The position numbers and the translations under genes are program-made. This document shows, in pieces, positions 44,913-53,609 of a DNA stretch of 64,000 nucleotides (positions are counted from its first letter, which is position 1; each line of letters starts with the position of its first letter). Below the pieces are notes generated by a model. The model did no database searches, was not told where the DNA came from, and saw nothing but the letters and a program-made list of their open reading frames with translations. Source of the stretch: Methylobacterium tarhaniae (lineage in GTDB: Bacteria; Pseudomonadota; Alphaproteobacteria; Rhizobiales; Beijerinckiaceae); NCBI RefSeq assembly GCF_001043955.1, contig NZ_LABZ01000025.1, positions 62,001 through 126,000 of the forward strand, given 5' to 3'.

Positions 44913-45071
44913 TCAATTTGTGTCATGCCATACCTCTTTATGGTGTTTCATGCTCGCCGAATTCATGTTGCTCTTGATCATTGGTCGACTGTTCGTGATC
45001 GAGCCGTTCAGGCCGCGAAGGTCGTTGTAAGTATTGTCTCCAGAGGCGGCCGCGTCCTCCGTGCTCGCCAT
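44913..45071 (-). CDS. Possible 52-residue small protein upstream of the acidic protein gene
   Basis: ATG 45071 follows GGGGGGACGAAA and opens MASTEDAAASGDNTYNDLRG, a polar Asn/Ser-rich peptide unlike shadow ORFs. No family is recognised. It lies in the same orientation as the secretion cassette. It could be a small secreted or regulatory peptide, or chance. Confidence 0.35.
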   Translation of the reverse strand: MASTEDAAASGDNTYNDLRGLNGSITNSRPMIKSNMNSASMKHHKEVWHDTN

Positions 45072-45194
45072 TTTCGTCCCCCCGCCGCCAAGATACTCGT
45101 TAAGCGGCTCGCACACGCTTCAAGAAACAAGGTCCGCACTTCCATTCTTCGAGAGTTGGTGTCTCGCGAAGCCGTGGTGCGGTGCGAGTTCATG

Positions 45195-45494
45195 TCAGGG
45201 AGCTGCGTGAACCTGAGCGCGTGTCCCTGTTTCATCCGGGTCGCCGACTTCCGCTTCGAGCGCGTGCACGATGTGCTTGGCCAGGAGATCAGCGGTCCGT
45301 GGCAAGGAGCCGGGGGCGCGATACAGGACGACCTCGGTCGCCGGCAGGGCAGGAAGGCCGTGCGTGCCAGACACTCGGACCGGGCCGGACTGGATCATTC
45401 CCTTGGCAGCACCGTCACACCCAGTCCGAGGACTGCATTTCGGGAAGACGTCCATGCACGACCTCGTCGCGAGCTTGATCTCAATGGCGCTCAT
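45195..45494 (-). pseudogene. LysR regulator C-terminal remnant, frameshifted
   Basis: KGMIQSGPVRVSGTHGLPALPATEVVLYRAPG matches the end of the LysR effector domain. The preceding strand (VLGLGVTVLPRE) is found only in another frame, so a one-base deletion lies near 45,412. The N-terminal helix-turn-helix is gone. Confidence 0.7.
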
Positions 45495-45907
45495 TCAACC
45501 GCTTGAGATAGAGATGATGCAAACGTTGCGAGCGTGGCACGCGCCGGCCCGGTGTTGCGGCTGCCACGGCTTGCCTGCGCACAGCAGAGCCGAGGCTTGC
45601 TGTGCAAACGCTCACAAAACCGTGGTGGACAATTTCCTAATCGCTGCGGCTCTGGACCAGGTTAGCATTACAGTTGCATGGGCCTCTTGATGTGAGCTTG
45701 GCGGGCGGCGGCTTGGTGAGCACGCCGCCAGGCTGAACAAGCGATGACGAGAGCCGGTTCAATGCGCCGTTGCGCGAGCCGCGTCGCGACTCGCCGGATC
45801 TCCTGGAGCGACCAGGGCACGGGCGAGCTTGGCCCTTCGCTCGGTTTTTGGGGGCGGGCCGTTGGCCCGCTGGCGCATCCGCGCCAGCACTGCGAACGCC
45901 AGCATCA
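45495..45907. other. Intergenic, no gene seen
   Basis: About 410 bp before the right tRNA-Gly copy. No supported gene. Confidence 0.45.
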
Positions 45908-45949
45908 CCAAGCTGAATGTCGTCGGTTCGATCCCGATCGCCCGCTCCA
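45908..45949 (+). repeat. Displaced 3' end of tRNA-Gly(CCC): attachment-site copy (right)
   Basis: 42 bp identical to 34396-34437, covering the end of the anticodon loop, the T-arm, the acceptor strand and CCA. Homology stops abruptly to the left, within the anticodon loop, as expected for a crossover point. It is not a complete tRNA. Confidence 0.88.
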
Positions 45950-46400
45950 CTAAATCTTTGGAGCTAAACACGTTTTGACAGGCCGAGCGGTCCCGGTGTT
46001 CCCATGTTCCCCATGGCGTTCCCCACCGTTCCTCTGTTTCGTTCAGGATCTGTTCCGCTCTTCGGGGCTGAGCCTTTGATGATCATCCGGCCGGTGAGCG
46101 TCGCGGCGAGCATCAGCCACGGCCGTCTCGCCCTCCGGCCGATTAGCACGAGGGGTAGGCGCGGCGCATGGGCACGAATCCGGCGAGATGAGGATGCCCC
46201 CCATGACGGCATCGCTCTCCGTGATCAGGAGGTTCGCGTGCTGTCGCCATATCCCTCGATTCTGCAGGCGTGTACGCTCCTCCGATCCACCATTGAAGTC
46301 GGTGAGCGCCATGAGCGATGACGCGATGTCGCTTCGCCGCCTGAAGCGCGGGCCTGATCTCGGCCGCGGGTCTGCCGCGCATGGCCGTGAGCGGATGTTG
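45908..46400 (+). repeat. Right copy of the ~500-bp imperfect direct repeat
   Basis: Matches 34396-34890: tRNA end, leader, and the beginning of the aldo/keto reductase gene (CGTCGCTTCGCCGC-like start through GTCTGCC-CGCATGGCCGTG). The similarity then jumps directly to the integrase remnant, so the reductase body is deleted here. Confidence 0.85.
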
Positions 46401-46576
46401 CCCGTCCGCTTGTAGATCAACGCCACCTTCGTCCTGAGCAGGCTGTGGGTGTCGTAGGCCGACGGGTCGAGGCCGATCAACGCCACCCAGCTGTCGACCA
46501 GTCGGTTGGGGCGTTGGCCACCCCGCACCGGCTCGCAAGGGGTGCAACCGGTTCGACGATGTAGTCCCGCACGCAA
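46388..46576 (-). pseudogene. Integrase C-terminal remnant, second copy
   Basis: LVDSWVALIGLDPSAYDTHSLL followed by RTKVALIYKRTGN is the His-x2-Arg region of a tyrosine recombinase, closely similar to the copy at 36.1-36.3 kb. It lacks everything after this box, having been fused to the deleted reductase gene start on the other strand. Confidence 0.78.
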
Positions 46577-46867
46577 TCTCCGCCGATTACGTTACGGAAG
46601 CAGCGGTCACTAATTATCAGAGAAGCATAGAAATTCAATCACATCGGGGCAACGGCCTTTCGGGACCCGAGGCTGCATCTTGCCCGCCGCAGAGCGCTGG
46701 CCCGTGCTGGCTTTCGCGTTCTGGCAGCTGGCCTCGACGCCGCATTCGGAGGTCATGGTAAGTCGCACGCCCTGGACTGCGACTTTTCTGACTTCCAAAC
46801 GTTGGTGCGCATCGACCGGCACGTGACTGGCTGCCGGCCCCTTAAACGCGCGCCATGGGAGGCCATC

Positions 46868-47140
46868 ATGAAAGCCACACTTCTGATTGCAGCTCTCCTC
46901 ATGTCTCCTTCCGCGTTGACCCTGTCAGCCCAGGCGCAGGGTACTGTCCGTGGCGCTGAACGCGGGGCCGAAGATGGAAGCCGGGCGGCTGGACCGGTTG
47001 GCGGCGTTGTCGGCGGAGCTGTTGGTGCGGCAACCGGCACTGTCGGCGGCGTGCTCGGCGTTGATCCGGAGCCGCGCAGAGAGCGGATGGAGCGACGTGA
47101 GGAGCGCACGACGACCACGCGTGAGCGGCGCCAGCACTAA
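46868..47140 (+). CDS. Small exported Gly-rich protein
   Basis: A 90-residue protein. The signal peptide (MKATLLIAALLMSPSALTLSAQAQ) is followed by a Gly/Ala/Val segment GPVGGVVGGAVGAATGTVGGVLG, which is glycine-zipper-like, and a highly charged Arg/Glu tail (RRERMERREERTTTTRERRQ). ATG 46868 has GGGAGG upstream; an in-frame extension to 46802 was not accepted. Such small periplasmic proteins are common in Methylobacterium; function unknown. Just outside the island's right repeat. Confidence 0.7.
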   Translation: MKATLLIAALLMSPSALTLSAQAQGTVRGAERGAEDGSRAAGPVGGVVGGAVGAATGTVGGVLGVDPEPRRERMERREERTTTTRERRQH

Positions 47141-47440
47141 TACTTTCCTCTTGCTTTCTCCCCGGCAGCTGACGCGGCCGGGCTGCTCCCCCCGTCGAAG
47201 CTTGCGCACCAGCCAAGCCAAGTGTGAGCTGCCGTTCGTCCAATAAGCGCCATCGTTGAACGGCAACCCTTCCCGAGGTTCGAAGCGGCGGTTGCTTGGC
47301 TTGACGCGCTCGAGGTGGGGCTGGCGAGGGACACCGTGTGAGCGTTGCGCCTTCGCGCCGAATCACCCGGGCTGACGGTCAGTTCGAGACGAGGGTTCGC
47401 GCGGCCGCGACGCCCGGGCGGCCGACCTCCTGCCAGTTCG
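47141..47440. other. Intergenic, no gene seen
   Basis: About 300 bp, no supported feature. Confidence 0.4.
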
Positions 47441-47593
47441 CTATCGGCTGACGAGCAGGGCGAGGATGGCTACGGCAATCAATCCGAGGCCCAATCCCCC
47501 GGCACCCGCGATCGCCATCCGCACCGATAAGATGGTCGCGGCTACTCTCGGTGTCCCCGCCCGGAGGTGAAGCGGAAGATGAGTCCGGTTCAT
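47441..47593 (-). CDS. Possible 50-residue single-pass membrane protein
   Basis: ATG 47593 follows AGGGG at 8 nt. The peptide has a basic N-terminus and one long hydrophobic helix near the end (MAIAGAGGLGLGLIAVAILALLVSR). The orderly signal and helix argue for a real gene; no family is known. Confidence 0.4.
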   Translation of the reverse strand: MNRTHLPLHLRAGTPRVAATILSVRMAIAGAGGLGLGLIAVAILALLVSR

Positions 47594-47921
47594 GAAGCGC
47601 CCCTGTCGGGCCGAGGCCGTCGCGCGGATGCGAGCCGCGGGGACAATGTCTGCCCGTTTCGATGGTGAGGCAACCAGGAAGCTGCGTAGTCGGCGCTATC
47701 ACGGCGTCTGAGCCGCCGCCGCAGAAGCGGCAGGACCGGCCTCACTTCAGTCCGCAGCCCCCCTCCTGGCCTCACAGCTCGCGAGGGTGCTCCCGCTGAC
47801 GTGCTTGACGCCAGAGGTACACGTGGCGAGGAACGTCAAGAAACCGTGTTAAGGCATCTAATGTCCGGAAAATCTTCGCAGCTAGACATTCTCGACATGC
47901 ACTGCGCACGACCGTTTCGGA
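47594..47921. other. Intergenic, no gene seen
   Basis: About 330 bp between the small membrane ORF and the histidine kinase gene. Nothing recognised. Confidence 0.4.
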
Positions 47922-49448
47922 TCACTCTAATCCGTTCGCATTGGGTTCGACCACTGGCGCGGACAAGACAACCACCGACCCGAGGTTCACCCGCTTGGTC
48001 GCCTGCGGTTCGGCTGCTTCGCTCAGCTCCACTTCATCCACCGAGAGAGGCAAGTCGATCGTGAAGCACGTGCCTCCACCCCCTTTGCTCGACAGCGTGA
48101 TCTGACCCTGCAGGGTCGAAGCAACAAGGTTGAAGACGATGTGCAGCCCAAGGCCCGTGCTGCCTTTGTCGCGCCGCGTAGTGAAGAAAGGGTCGAATAC
48201 CTTGCTCAGGTGCTCCGACGGGATGCCGATGCCGTCGTCGGCGATGATGATGCGCAGTCGATCCTCGCCCGAACGAGACGCCGCGACGTCGAGTACGCCC
48301 GATCGACCGTCGGGATAACCATGCACGATAGCGTTGAGCGCCAGATTGCTTATCACCTGCGCCAGCGCGCCGGGATGGGAGTCGAGTATGATCCTGTCCT
48401 CACAGCGGATCCGCATCGTGTGGCCCTTGCGCCGCACGAGCGGCCCGAGCGTGCTCATCAGCTCCTCAAGCCAGCCGTGCAGCTCGAAGGTGCGCCGCTC
48501 CTCACTGGCTTGGTCGACTGCGACCTGCTTGAAGCTGTTCACGAGGTCGGCTGCCCGCGTGAGATTGGAGAACAGCAGCCGCATCCCCTCGCTCAGCCGC
48601 GCAAGACCCTGCGTGAGGTCCGACCGGCGCAGTTGGCCTGATTCAACGGCGCCCTGGAGATGCCTCAGATCGCCCTCGGCGGCGGTCGACGTGGTGAGCG
48701 CCAAGCCGATCGGCGTGTTGATCTCGTGAGCCACACCCGCCACGAGCTGACCAAGGGCCGCCAGCTTCTCGGCTTGCACGAGATGGGCCTGGGCCTCGCG
48801 CAACTCGGACAGGGCCGTCTGCGATCGCTCCTTCTCCCGCCGAAGTGCCTCCTCCGTCTGGAATTGGCGCCGAGCTCGCACCTCTCGCGCGCCGACAGCG
48901 TAGAGCGAGAGCGCGTATGCCATGCCAATCTCGAAGTTGTTCACGAAGCGCATGCCCGCCCGCTCATGCACCGCGAAGGATTCGCATACGGCGAAACAGA
49001 GCCAGGTCAGGCCGCAGAACGCAGCGAGCGAGGACAAGCGCAGCGGCAACAGCGTCGAGACGAACAGGATGACGACGATCATGCCCGCAGCGGCATGGTC
49101 GAAGCCGGGTCCCAGCCGCAGGTAGATCAAGCTGAGCACGCAACCGGGCACGACGCAGTAGCTGAGGTAGATCTGCTCGGCCCAGCGCCGCGCGGCAGGC
49201 CAGCGCAGCGCCGCGGTTGCAGGCAAGAGTACGGCGAGCGCGACGGCGAGGCGAAGGAACAGGGTCTCAGTCCAGTGCGCCGGGTCGATGATCCAGTCCC
49301 AGACGGCGAAGGCGCAGTAGACGCAGGCGCCGAGGATCATCGCAGCCTGCGTGCGGGGTAGGTCGTCGAGGGTGAAGCGCGTCACGAAAGCACGCTCGTC
49401 GACGGGATCTTCGAACCGCAGGCCGAGCCTGCTCAGGAGTTTGCGCAT
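47922..49448 (-). CDS. Membrane sensor histidine kinase
   Basis: The 508-residue kinase has a cytoplasmic start, six hydrophobic segments (residues about 33-185), a coiled coil (QTEEALRREKERSQTALSELREAQ), then an H-box with His241 (VAGVAHEINTPIGLAL, HisKA of the 4-type). The HATPase domain includes an N-box (SNLALNAIVHG), a G1 (IIADDGIGIPSEHLSKVFDPFFTTRR) and a G2 (GSTGLGLHIV). There is no PAS or receiver domain and no adjacent response regulator, so it is an orphan kinase. The ATG at 49448 has no Shine-Dalgarno (CCTTCCTCCTA precedes it), so the start is uncertain; an ATG at 49556 is in frame. Confidence 0.88.
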   Translation of the reverse strand: MRKLLSRLGLRFEDPVDERAFVTRFTLDDLPRTQAAMILGACVYCAFAVWDWIIDPAHWTETLFLRLAVALAVLLPATAALRWPAARRWAEQIYLSYCVVPGCVLSLIYLRLGPGFDHAAAGMIVVILFVSTLLPLRLSSLAAFCGLTWLCFAVCESFAVHERAGMRFVNNFEIGMAYALSLYAVGAREVRARRQFQTEEALRREKERSQTALSELREAQAHLVQAEKLAALGQLVAGVAHEINTPIGLALTTSTAAEGDLRHLQGAVESGQLRRSDLTQGLARLSEGMRLLFSNLTRAADLVNSFKQVAVDQASEERRTFELHGWLEELMSTLGPLVRRKGHTMRIRCEDRIILDSHPGALAQVISNLALNAIVHGYPDGRSGVLDVAASRSGEDRLRIIIADDGIGIPSEHLSKVFDPFFTTRRDKGSTGLGLHIVFNLVASTLQGQITLSSKGGGGTCFTIDLPLSVDEVELSEAAEPQATKRVNLGSVVVLSAPVVEPNANGLE

Positions 49449-49992
49449 TAGGAGGAAGGAGAGCAGTGGGGCATCCCTCCTACGCGCTGCAGCTTCGGGA
49501 TGCACGCCGTTCGAACATCCGCCCTGCGCCACTTTCGGACCTTCATATAGCGCCATCGGAATGTCAGCTCGTCATCTACCTGCGGACCTTCGCGGTCGGC
49601 GCTCTCTCACCTGGAGCGCTGACCAATCCACGTGCGGCGGGCATGTGGAACCGGCCCACGGCGAGTCGTGCCCCATGCTGCATCGTTGGAGCACTGGCCA
49701 GTATCAGGTGCGATGGCTCAGACGATCAGTGTCGCCCCGAAGTGTTGGTGCCCTGCATGCGCCTCAGAACTGCTGTCTGACCAGGGCGAAAACGTTCGGC
49801 ATCATCGGCCAGCCCGAGTGGAAATAAGGCAGGGCAGGCAAGTGCGGTCGATCACCCGTCGAGTATGGCGCATTCGCATTGCCGTATGCACCCGATCGCA
49901 TGATTAAGCCTCGCGCTTCGAAAGATGCGGACGAGCATGAGATGTTGTTGGGGACGGCATCCGCAACGCGAGATCGGCGGCGGGCGGTCGTC
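49449..49992. other. Intergenic, no gene seen
   Basis: About 540 bp between the histidine kinase and aroQ. No supported coding region, RNA or repeat. Confidence 0.45.
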
Positions 49993-50445
49993 TCAGGTCC
50001 TGCGCTCGTCGAGGAGCAGGCGCATCGCGTCGAGCGCCACCCCGTAGCCACTCGGACCGAGGCCCGCGATGACGGCCGTGGCGGCCCGCGAGACGAGTGA
50101 GCGGTGGTAGATCTCCTCGCGTCGGTGGATGTTCGAGATGTGCAATTCGATCTTCGGGCCATCGAACATCTTGAGCGAGTCGAGCAACGCGATCGAGGTG
50201 AAGCTGTAGCCGGCCGGGTTGATGATGATCCCGGCGGCGCGCTTGCGGGCCTCGTGCACGCTCTCGATGAGCACGCCTTCAAGGTTGGTCTGGCGGAACT
50301 CGATGGCGAGACCCTGCGTCGCGGCCCGCGCGCGGGAGGCCGCCTCGATCTCGGCGAGCGTGGTTTGCCCGTAAATCGCCGGCTCACGCTCGCCGAGCAG
50401 GTTGAGGTTCGGCCCGTTCAGGACGAAGATGATCGGCTCGTTCAT
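49993..50445 (-). CDS. aroQ: 3-dehydroquinate dehydratase, type II
   Basis: The 150-residue enzyme interconverts 3-dehydroquinate and 3-dehydroshikimate and is dodecameric. Type II landmarks are VLNGPNLNLLGEREPAIYG with the catalytic Tyr and the Arg/Glu loop, IEFRQTNLEGVLIESVHEA, IINPAGYSFTSIALLDSL, ELHISNIHRREEIYHRSL (His and Arg) and IAGLGPSGYGVALDAM. The start is 32 bp after the stop of the ABC ATPase. AroQ as the last gene of an uptake operon suggests use of imported quinate or shikimate rather than only aromatic biosynthesis (inference). Confidence 0.92.
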   Translation of the reverse strand: MNEPIIFVLNGPNLNLLGEREPAIYGQTTLAEIEAASRARAATQGLAIEFRQTNLEGVLIESVHEARKRAAGIIINPAGYSFTSIALLDSLKMFDGPKIELHISNIHRREEIYHRSLVSRAATAVIAGLGPSGYGVALDAMRLLLDERRT

Positions 50446-50477
50446 GATGACTCCCTCCCCCGCAGCGTCCCCGCGGG

Positions 50478-51242
50478 TCAGTGATGTGCCAGGATCTCGC
50501 CGAGGAAGGTGCGCGCCCGCGGGTGCTGCGGGCTGCGGAAGAAGGCCTCGGGGGCGGCCTCCTCCAGGATCGCGCCGTCGGCCATGAAGATCACCCGGTC
50601 GGCGACCTGGCGGGCGAAACCCATCTCGTGGGTGACGCACACCATCGTCATGCCGTCGCGGGCGAGCCCGATCATGGTGTCGAGCACCTCCTTGACCATC
50701 TCCGGGTCGAGGGCCGAGGTCGGCTCGTCGAACAGCATGACCTTGGGCTCCATGCAGAGCGCCCGGGCGATCGCGACGCGCTGCTGCTGGCCGCCCGAGA
50801 GCTGCGCCGGGTACTTGCCCGCCTGCTCGCCGATGCGGACCCGCTCCAGGTAGCGGCGCGCGATCGCCTCGGCCTCGGCCTTCTTCGTGCCGCGCACCCG
50901 CATCGGCGCCAGCGTACAGTTCTCCAGCACCGTCATGTGCGGGAACAGGTTGAAGCTCTGGAAAACCATGCCGACCTCGCGACGCACCGCGTCGACGGCC
51001 CGCGCCGAATCGTCGAGGGCGATGCCGTCGACCACGATCCGCCCCTTCTGGATCGTCTCGAGGTGGTTGATGCAGCGGATCAGCGTCGACTTGCCCGATC
51101 CGGAGGGTCCGCACAGGACGATCTTCTCGCCCCGGCGGACCTCCAGGGTCACGCCTTTGAGGGCGTGGAAGTCACCGTACCACTTGTCCACGCCGTGCAT
51201 CGCAATGAGGGGGCCAGTCGCCGGGTTCGGTGACACGATCAT
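50478..51242 (-). CDS. Polar amino-acid-type ABC transporter ATPase (GlnQ/HisP-like)
   Basis: A 254-residue ATPase. Walker A is [17 protein letters not shown]-loop [19 protein letters not shown]; signature [15 protein letters not shown]; Walker [17 protein letters not shown]-loop [12 protein letters not shown]. This is the amino-acid PAAT family pattern. AGGAG directly abuts ATG 51242; GTG 51236, two codons in, has better spacing and may be the true start. It is part of a binding protein - permease - permease - ATPase - aroQ run. Confidence 0.93.
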   Translation of the reverse strand: MIVSPNPATGPLIAMHGVDKWYGDFHALKGVTLEVRRGEKIVLCGPSGSGKSTLIRCINHLETIQKGRIVVDGIALDDSARAVDAVRREVGMVFQSFNLFPHMTVLENCTLAPMRVRGTKKAEAEAIARRYLERVRIGEQAGKYPAQLSGGQQQRVAIARALCMEPKVMLFDEPTSALDPEMVKEVLDTMIGLARDGMTMVCVTHEMGFARQVADRVIFMADGAILEEAAPEAFFRSPQHPRARTFLGEILAHH

Positions 51243-51252
51243 CTCCTGGCGC

Positions 51253-52086
51253 TCAGCTGGCAGTGAATGAGACGCCCTCGATGCGCTCGGGCATCGGCGG
51301 CTGCTCGGCCTTCATCCACTTGTCGGTGATCTTCCTCAGCTCGCCGTTCGCCTTGATCTTGTCGATGAAGTCGTTGATGAACGCATTCATCTCCTTCTCG
51401 CCGAGCCGCGTGCAGGCACCGTTATAGATGCTCGTGAAGGTCAGCTTCTGCTCGAACACGCCGGGTTTCGCCTCGTCGAGGCGGCGGATGTAGAAGATGT
51501 TGCCGCCGACCGCCTGCGCCTGGCCGGAGACCACGGCCTGGATCGAGGCGGCGTCGCCGTCGAGCCGCAGGATGTTGGTGCCGGGCGGGGCGTTGCGCGT
51601 CACCTCGGTGTCCTGGGCCGCGCCACGGGCCACCGCGATGGTGAGCTTGCCCATGTCGGCGTTCGTCTTCACTGCGACGGTCTTGGGCGCGAGCAGCACG
51701 ATCTGGTTGGCGACGTAGGGCTTGGAGAACTGCACCGCCTTGGCGCGGTCGGGGAACATCGCCATCGTAGCGAAGAGCACGTCGCAGCGGCCCGAGGTCA
51801 GGGCCGGGATGCGGTTCGCCACTTCGAGCGGCATGAACTGGACCGCCACGCCGAGTTCCTTGCCGAAGAGCTCGCCGATATCGGCATCGATGCCCTCCTG
51901 CTTGCCCGCGCTGCTGACATAGCCCCAGGGCGGGTTGTCGCCCTGGATGCCGATGATGACGCGGCCCCGCTTCTTGATCTGGTCGGGCGTGACGGCGAGC
52001 GCCCGGCCGGTCATCAGCGCCGGCAGGGCGAGCGCGGCGCCCGCTCCCGCGACGAGGCTGCGACGGCTGATGCTGTGGCGTTCCAT
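51253..52086 (-). CDS. ABC transporter substrate-binding protein (amino-acid type, SBP family 3)
   Basis: The 277-residue periplasmic protein has a Tat-like signal ([25 protein letters not shown]). The family-3 fold shows [61 protein letters not shown] and a C-terminal [24 protein letters not shown]. The acidic/arginine ligand pocket of amino-acid binders is not fully evident, so another small carboxylate is possible. First or second gene in the import operon. Confidence 0.9.
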   Translation of the reverse strand: MERHSISRRSLVAGAGAALALPALMTGRALAVTPDQIKKRGRVIIGIQGDNPPWGYVSSAGKQEGIDADIGELFGKELGVAVQFMPLEVANRIPALTSGRCDVLFATMAMFPDRAKAVQFSKPYVANQIVLLAPKTVAVKTNADMGKLTIAVARGAAQDTEVTRNAPPGTNILRLDGDAASIQAVVSGQAQAVGGNIFYIRRLDEAKPGVFEQKLTFTSIYNGACTRLGEKEMNAFINDFIDKIKANGELRKITDKWMKAEQPPMPERIEGVSFTAS

Positions 52087-52122
52087 GATGTCCTCCCCCT
52101 TCTTGGTGTTCGAGATCCCGGC

Positions 52123-52764
52123 TCAGCGCGTCGGCGCTGCGAGGCGCCGCTCCATCCAGGAGCCGTAGAGCGACAAGGGCCAGCAGAGCGCGAAGTACAT
52201 CGCCCCGACGATGCCGAAGACGAGCAGCGGCTTGAAGATCTGGTTCGACACCATGTTGCCGGCCCGCGCGAGCTCGGTGAAGCCGACGATCGAGGCGAGG
52301 GACGTGCCCTTGATGAGCTGGACCAGGAACCCGATCGTGGCCGGCAGCGAGACCCGCAGCGCCTGGGGCAGGATCACGTCCCGCATGCGCGAGACGTAGC
52401 CGAGGCTGAGCGCCCGGGCCGCCTCCATCTGCCCGCGCGGCACGGCCTCGATCCCGCCGCGCCAGATGTCACCCAGATAGGCGCTGGCATGCAGCGTGAA
52501 GCCCAGAGCCACCGCCTCCCAGGGGGCGAGATCGAGCCCGACGAGGACGAGGCCGAAATAGACCACGAAGAGCTGCATCAGCAGCGGCGTGCCCTGGAAC
52601 ACGCTGACATAGGCCGCGGTCGCGCGCTCCAGCATCGGCCGCCCCGAGGTGCGGGCGAGCGCCACGGCGAGGCCGACGACACCGCCGCCGATGAATCCGA
52701 TCGCCGAGAGCGCGATCGTCCACTTCATGCCCTCGAGCAGGAACAGAAATTCGGGCCAGCCCAT
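52123..52764 (-). CDS. ABC transporter permease (polar amino-acid type)
   Basis: The 213-residue permease has about five helices and the HisMQ-type features: YVSVFQGTPLLMQLFVVYFG, GFTLHASAYLGDIWRGGIEAVPRGQMEAARALSLGY (EAA coupling loop) and ILPQALRVSLPATIGFLVQLIKGTSLASIVG. It pairs with the next permease to form a heterodimer. Confidence 0.92.
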   Translation of the reverse strand: MGWPEFLFLLEGMKWTIALSAIGFIGGGVVGLAVALARTSGRPMLERATAAYVSVFQGTPLLMQLFVVYFGLVLVGLDLAPWEAVALGFTLHASAYLGDIWRGGIEAVPRGQMEAARALSLGYVSRMRDVILPQALRVSLPATIGFLVQLIKGTSLASIVGFTELARAGNMVSNQIFKPLLVFGIVGAMYFALCWPLSLYGSWMERRLAAPTR

Positions 52765-52773
52765 CGTCGCGCC

Positions 52774-53442
52774 CTACTTGACCGGGTAGCTGAAGTACCG
52801 ACGTGAGACGAGCCCGAAGGCACGCATCATCAGCCAGGACATCAGGAAGTACAGGACCGTGATCGTGCCGTAGACCTCGAAGCTGCGAAAACTCTCGTTC
52901 TCGATCAGCTTGGCGACCGAGGTCAGCTCGTAGGCGGCGATCGCCGAGGCGATGCTGGTGGTCAGCGTCAGCATGACGAACTGGCCGGTCAGCGAGGGGT
53001 AGACGGCCCTGAGCGCCGGTCGCAGGACGATGAAGCGGAAGACGTCGCGCTTGTGCAGCCCGAGGGCGAAGCCGGCCTCGACTTGGCCCTTGTGGATCGA
53101 CTGCACGCCGCCGCGGATGATCTCGATCGCGTAGGCGCCGCCGTTCAGCCCGAGCGCGATGATCGCGGTCGGCGTCGGCGCCAGGCGGATGCCGATCAGC
53201 GGCAGGGCGAAGAACACGAAGTAGATCTGGACTAGGAACGGCGTGTTCCGGATCAGCTCGACGAAGGCGATCACGGCCCAGCGCAGCGGGCGCAGGGGCG
53301 ACTCGCGCAGCACGACGCCGACGACGCCGATCACCAGGGCGATCACCATCCCCGAGACCGCGAGGACCAGCGTGCCGGCACAGCCCTTCAGGAGATCGGG
53401 CAGGCCCGTAACGACCGGCCCGAAATCGAGCGTGTAATTCAC
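52774..53442 (-). CDS. ABC transporter permease (polar amino-acid type)
   Basis: A 222-residue second permease: AFVELIRNTPFLVQIYFVFFALP, GLNGGAYAIEIIRGGVQSIHKGQVEAGFALGL (EAA loop) and VLRPALRAVYPSLTGQFVMLTLTTSIASAI. Start GTG 53442 follows GGGGGAAG; a longer ATG frame to 53532 overlaps the GntR promoter and is unlikely. It ends 9 bp before the other permease starts. Confidence 0.9.
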   Translation of the reverse strand: MNYTLDFGPVVTGLPDLLKGCAGTLVLAVSGMVIALVIGVVGVVLRESPLRPLRWAVIAFVELIRNTPFLVQIYFVFFALPLIGIRLAPTPTAIIALGLNGGAYAIEIIRGGVQSIHKGQVEAGFALGLHKRDVFRFIVLRPALRAVYPSLTGQFVMLTLTTSIASAIAAYELTSVAKLIENESFRSFEVYGTITVLYFLMSWLMMRAFGLVSRRYFSYPVK

Positions 53443-53609
53443 GTGGTCGCTTCCCCCGGTGCGGCGCGCCCGGTGGGCCTCGCCGCGTCCTGGAGCATCC
53501 TGGCTGCTTCCAGCCGGCGCTCCCATGATCAAAGGATTACGGTATCATCCAACGATAAGCAATCCCTCATACGTTGCGCGGCGCGTCCCGTGGTGCCAAA
53601 GAGGTCGTC

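Noticed and set aside
44925..45506. 193-codon + strand frame
   Set aside because: Arg/His-rich shadow composition; the minus strand holds a better small ORF and a LysR remnant in the same DNA.
45759..45971. 70-codon minus frame containing AIGIEPTTFSL
   Set aside because: This peptide is the familiar false translation across the reverse strand of a tRNA 3' end; here it overlaps the tRNA-Gly copy.
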